From positions 1 through 6,968 of the forward strand of contig CAIMHL010000681.1 in NCBI GenBank assembly GCA_903840825.1: 6,968 bases of DNA, written 5' to 3'. Both the position numbers and the translations under genes were made by a program. The notes beneath the pieces are model-generated. The model was not told where the DNA came from, searched no databases, and saw nothing but the letters and a program-made list of their open reading frames with translations. Shown piece by piece: positions 6,373 to 6,968 of this stretch (position 1 is the stretch's first letter; each line of letters opens with the position of its first letter). The DNA is from an uncultured beta proteobacterium (GTDB lineage: Bacteria > Pseudomonadota > Gammaproteobacteria > Burkholderiales > Burkholderiaceae_C).

Positions 6373-6968
6373 GCGCCTTGGCGGCCCTGATTTTGGACGG
6401 ACACGCGCCCGAATCGGTTGAGGCTGGGGCGCAGCGCATTCGCCAAGGCGGGCTCTTGGGCCTGCCCACCGAGACCGTGTACGGCTTGGGGGCCGATGCT
6501 GAAAACGATGCGGCTATCGCCCAAATTTTTGCCGCCAAAGGCCGCCCCTCTGACCACCCCTTGATCGTGCATGTGCTCGATGCGTCGGGCGTGGCGCACT
6601 TTGCGTCCAGCGTGCCCGACTTTGCGCAGGCGCTGATTGCGGCCTTTTGGCCCGGCCCCTTAACGCTGATTTTGCCGCGCCGCGAGGGCGTGGCAGCGAG
6701 CGCTGCAGGGGGGCAAAACTCGATTGGCCTGCGAAGCCCGTCGCACCCGGTGGCCAGGTCCGTGCTCAAAGCCTGCCTGCAAACCCTTGACACAAAGGGG
6801 CAGCCGCAGGTTCCCGTCTGGGGCATTGCCGCGCCCAGCGCCAACCAGTTTGGCCGCGTCAGCCCCACCACCGCTGCCCATGTGCAGGGCGAGTTTGGCG
6901 CTGACTTGCTGATTTTGGACGGTGGCCCGTGCGATGTGGGCATTGAGTCCACCATCATCGACTGCACC
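6369..6968 (+). CDS. tsaC: Threonylcarbamoyl-AMP synthase (YrdC/Sua5 family), 3'-truncated by the window edge
   Basis: This enzyme makes threonylcarbamoyl-AMP from threonine, bicarbonate and ATP, the first step of t6A37 modification of ANN-decoding tRNAs. Exactly 200 codons are present. Motifs in order are GLPTETVYGLGADA (31-44), AAKGRPSDHPLIVHV (55-69), PGPLTLILPR (95-104), GLRSPSHPVA (120-129), AAPSANQFGRVSPTTAAHV (154-172) and DGGPCDVGIESTIID (184-198). The last block and the need to continue past residue 200 suggest the longer Sua5-type protein, possibly with a C-terminal Sua5 domain beyond the window, rather than the roughly 190-residue E. coli TsaC. TTG 6369 is chosen: it overlaps the purK stop as TTGA and has GAGG at 6361-6364 four bases upstream. 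A second TTG at 6378 is possible, and no ATG occurs before the first motif. A 12-residue stretch around QTLDTKGQPQVP looks like a loop insertion. Confidence 0.93.
   Translation, partial: MSALAALILDGHAPESVEAGAQRIRQGGLLGLPTETVYGLGADAENDAAIAQIFAAKGRPSDHPLIVHVLDASGVAHFASSVPDFAQALIAAFWPGPLTLILPRREGVAASAAGGQNSIGLRSPSHPVARSVLKACLQTLDTKGQPQVPVWGIAAPSANQFGRVSPTTAAHVQGEFGADLLILDGGPCDVGIESTIIDCT

Noticed and set aside
1..6968. tRNA, rRNA, CRISPR array, IS element or riboswitch
   Set aside because: No cloverleaf-like sequence, regular spaced repeats, transposase frame, terminal inverted repeats or recognisable riboswitch core was seen.

Overview
The window looks like chromosomal DNA of a beta-proteobacterium, most likely Burkholderiales and plausibly Comamonadaceae (Rhodoferax, Polaromonas, Limnohabitans or a relative). 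The grounds are GC-rich codon use, the purE-purK-tsaC gene order, a PEP-CTERM protein tail, and protein sequences of that flavour. This placement is inferred from pattern and memory, not from a search.

Layout from left to right. (1) Positions 1-1458 hold the 3' part of mmsA, a CoA-acylating methylmalonate-semialdehyde dehydrogenase, closed by a strong intrinsic terminator at 1478-1504. (2) Positions 1641-3324 hold two overlapping plus-strand genes: a membrane di-iron hydroxylase resembling alkylglycerol monooxygenase, and an unrecognised protein with about seven membrane segments. (3) Positions 3268-3724 are a degenerate stretch: a minus-strand PEP-CTERM tail with no start codon or signal peptide, then an AT-rich spacer. 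(4) Positions 3725-4633 (minus) encode a CnoX/YbbN-like thioredoxin-TPR protein whose first active-site Cys is Ser. (5) Reading away from it across 51 bp is a tightly coupled operon, purE (4685-5179), purK (5176-6372) and the first 200 codons of tsaC (6369-6968, running off the window).

PurK and PurE together carry out the two-step carboxylation of AIR to CAIR in de novo purine synthesis. TsaC makes the threonylcarbamoyl-AMP used for t6A modification of tRNA, so that operon is housekeeping. The hydroxylase and membrane-protein pair is the least understood part and may act on lipids. No complete new defence or mobile system is visible. The points most worth a second look are the hydroxylase/membrane pair, the orphan PEP-CTERM tail, the SxxC thioredoxin, the near-leaderless purE promoter, and short AT-rich repeat-like patches inside two housekeeping genes.
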